From assembly GCA_964420455.1 (NCBI GenBank), contig CAYQTO010000090.1:1-14788 (forward strand): a stretch of DNA of 14,788 nt, written 5' to 3'. The translations under genes and the position numbers were made by a program. Positions 13,995 to 14,788 of this stretch are shown piece by piece. The notes beneath the pieces are model-generated. The model was not told where the DNA came from. It ran no database searches and worked only from the letters and a program-made list of their open reading frames with translations. Each line of letters starts with the position of its first letter. Position 1 is the first letter of the stretch. The DNA comes from CAYQTO01 sp964420455. Lineage in GTDB: Bacteria; Sumerlaeota; Sumerlaeia; SLMS01.

Positions 13995-14788
13995 CTAGCC
14001 GACGGCCTGGAGTTCCACGAGTCGCGAATACACGCCGCCCTGGCTCAGCAACAACTCGTGCCGGCCTTCCTCGACGATGCGTCCGTCGTCGAACACGAGG
14101 ATGCGGTCGGCATTGCGGACCGTGCTCAGCCGGTGGGCGATGACGAACGTGGTGCGGTCTTTCATGAGGACCTCCAGGGCCTCCTGGACGAGGCGCTCGC
14201 TCTGGCTGTCGAGGCTGCTCGTGGCCTCGTCGAGGATGAGGATGCGGGGCTTGCGGAGGAGTGCGCGGGCGATGGCGAGCCGTTGCTTCTGGCCGCCGGA
14301 GAGCCGCACCCCCCGGTCGCCGATCTCCGTCTCGAAGCCCGCCGGTTGCGCCTCGATGAACTCGAGCGCGTTGGCCTGCCGCGCCGCCACCACCACATCC
14401 TCCATCGACACGCCCTCCAGCCCGTGGGCGATGTTCTGGAAGATCGTCCCATTGAAGAGGAAAGTCTCCTGGGTGACGATCCCAACCTGCCGTCGAAAAC
14501 TTCGCAGGTCGAAGTCACGCATCGGCGTGCCGTCTATGAAGATATCTCCCTGGATCGGGTCGTAGAAGCCGAGGAGGAGCTTCACGAAGGTTGTCTTGCC
14601 GGCGCCACTCGCGCCCACGAGGGCGATCGTCTGGCACGGCTCGACGGTGAGGTTGAGCGACTTCAGCACCGGTTTTTCGCTCCCCGGATAGCTGAACCAC
14701 ACGTCGCGAAACGACACCCGCCCCGTGAGCGGCCCCATCTCCGGCTTCCCCTCGTGCTGTTCCAGGCTCGGGAAGTCGAGCACCTCGC
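13995..14788 (-). CDS. ABC exporter, ATP-binding half (MsbA-like), C-terminal fragment
   Basis: The gene enters from the right edge; only the nucleotide-binding domain (about 264 residues) is in the window. Order of motifs: Walker A GASGAGKTT, Q-loop VGIVTQETFLF, signature LSGGQKQRLAIARALL, Walker B ILILDEATSSLDSQ, H-loop VIAHRLST and the end SQGGVYSRLVELQ. The initial EVLDFP and A-loop SYPGSEKPVLKSLNL are as in MsbA/lipid A flippase and other type IV ABC exporters with a fused membrane domain, which would lie to the right. The substrate cannot be told from this half; lipid, drug or peptide export are all possible. The GTG at 14783 is inside the protein and not its start. A hairpin lies 40 bases beyond the stop. 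Confidence 0.92.
   Translation of the reverse strand, partial: EVLDFPSLEQHEGKPEMGPLTGRVSFRDVWFSYPGSEKPVLKSLNLTVEPCQTIALVGASGAGKTTFVKLLLGFYDPIQGDIFIDGTPMRDFDLRSFRRQVGIVTQETFLFNGTIFQNIAHGLEGVSMEDVVVAARQANALEFIEAQPAGFETEIGDRGVRLSGGQKQRLAIARALLRKPRILILDEATSSLDSQSERLVQEALEVLMKDRTTFVIAHRLSTVRNADRILVFDDGRIVEEGRHELLLSQGGVYSRLVELQAVG

Noticed and set aside
12389..14143. A 584-codon plus-strand open frame opposite the polyphosphate kinase and running into the ABC gene.
   Set aside because: It crosses two real genes and the gap between them and shows no domain; PPK2 motifs on the minus strand are unambiguous.

Overview
The window is a gene-dense, GC-rich (about two thirds G+C by eye) stretch of bacterial chromosome. 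It has eleven complete protein-coding genes and two genes cut by the window edges. There are no tRNA or rRNA genes, insertion sequences, phage genes or CRISPR arrays, and the longest gap between genes is about 190 bases. The organism cannot be named from this sequence. An N-acetylornithine-carbamoyltransferase type arginine pathway, a DUF5009-type membrane acyltransferase beside an FAD_oxidored-family enzyme, and Isc-type small proteins outside an isc operon suggest an uncultivated high-GC lineage, perhaps in the Planctomycetes/Verrucomicrobia/FCB neighbourhood. That placement is inference.

Layout. (1) 1-2294, minus strand: an arginine operon read P-loop protein -> argC -> carbamoyltransferase (cut by the left edge), joined by two ATGA stop/start overlaps. 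(2) 2381-3925, minus: a polytopic DUF5009/HGSNAT-like acyltransferase, divergent across 58 bases from a plus-strand FAD-dependent oxidoreductase (3984-5669). (3) 5673-9513, minus: a two-gene operon of an ion-transporter-like permease and a HyuA-type hydantoinase/oxoprolinase, coupled by an ATGAGTGA overlap and lacking a HyuB partner in view. (4) 9664-12256, plus: a tight five-gene operon of [2Fe-2S] ferredoxin, IscX, a zinc-ribbon methyltransferase, a Rieske ferredoxin and an unrecognised protein with an internal duplication. (5) 12260-13804, minus: a two-domain PPK2-type polyphosphate kinase. (6) 13995-14788, minus: the ATPase half of an ABC exporter, cut by the right edge.

Together these are mostly metabolic and housekeeping modules. 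The parts least explained by known systems are the five-gene Fe-S/Rieske/methyltransferase operon, the P-loop protein locked into the arginine operon, the HyuA-permease pair, and a striking codon-pair pattern. In that pattern all seven Tyr-Thr pairs are TAT followed by ACA or ACG, and all four Tyr-Ile pairs are TAT-ATA, despite the high GC content. Two convergent junctions have exactly three bases between stop codons.
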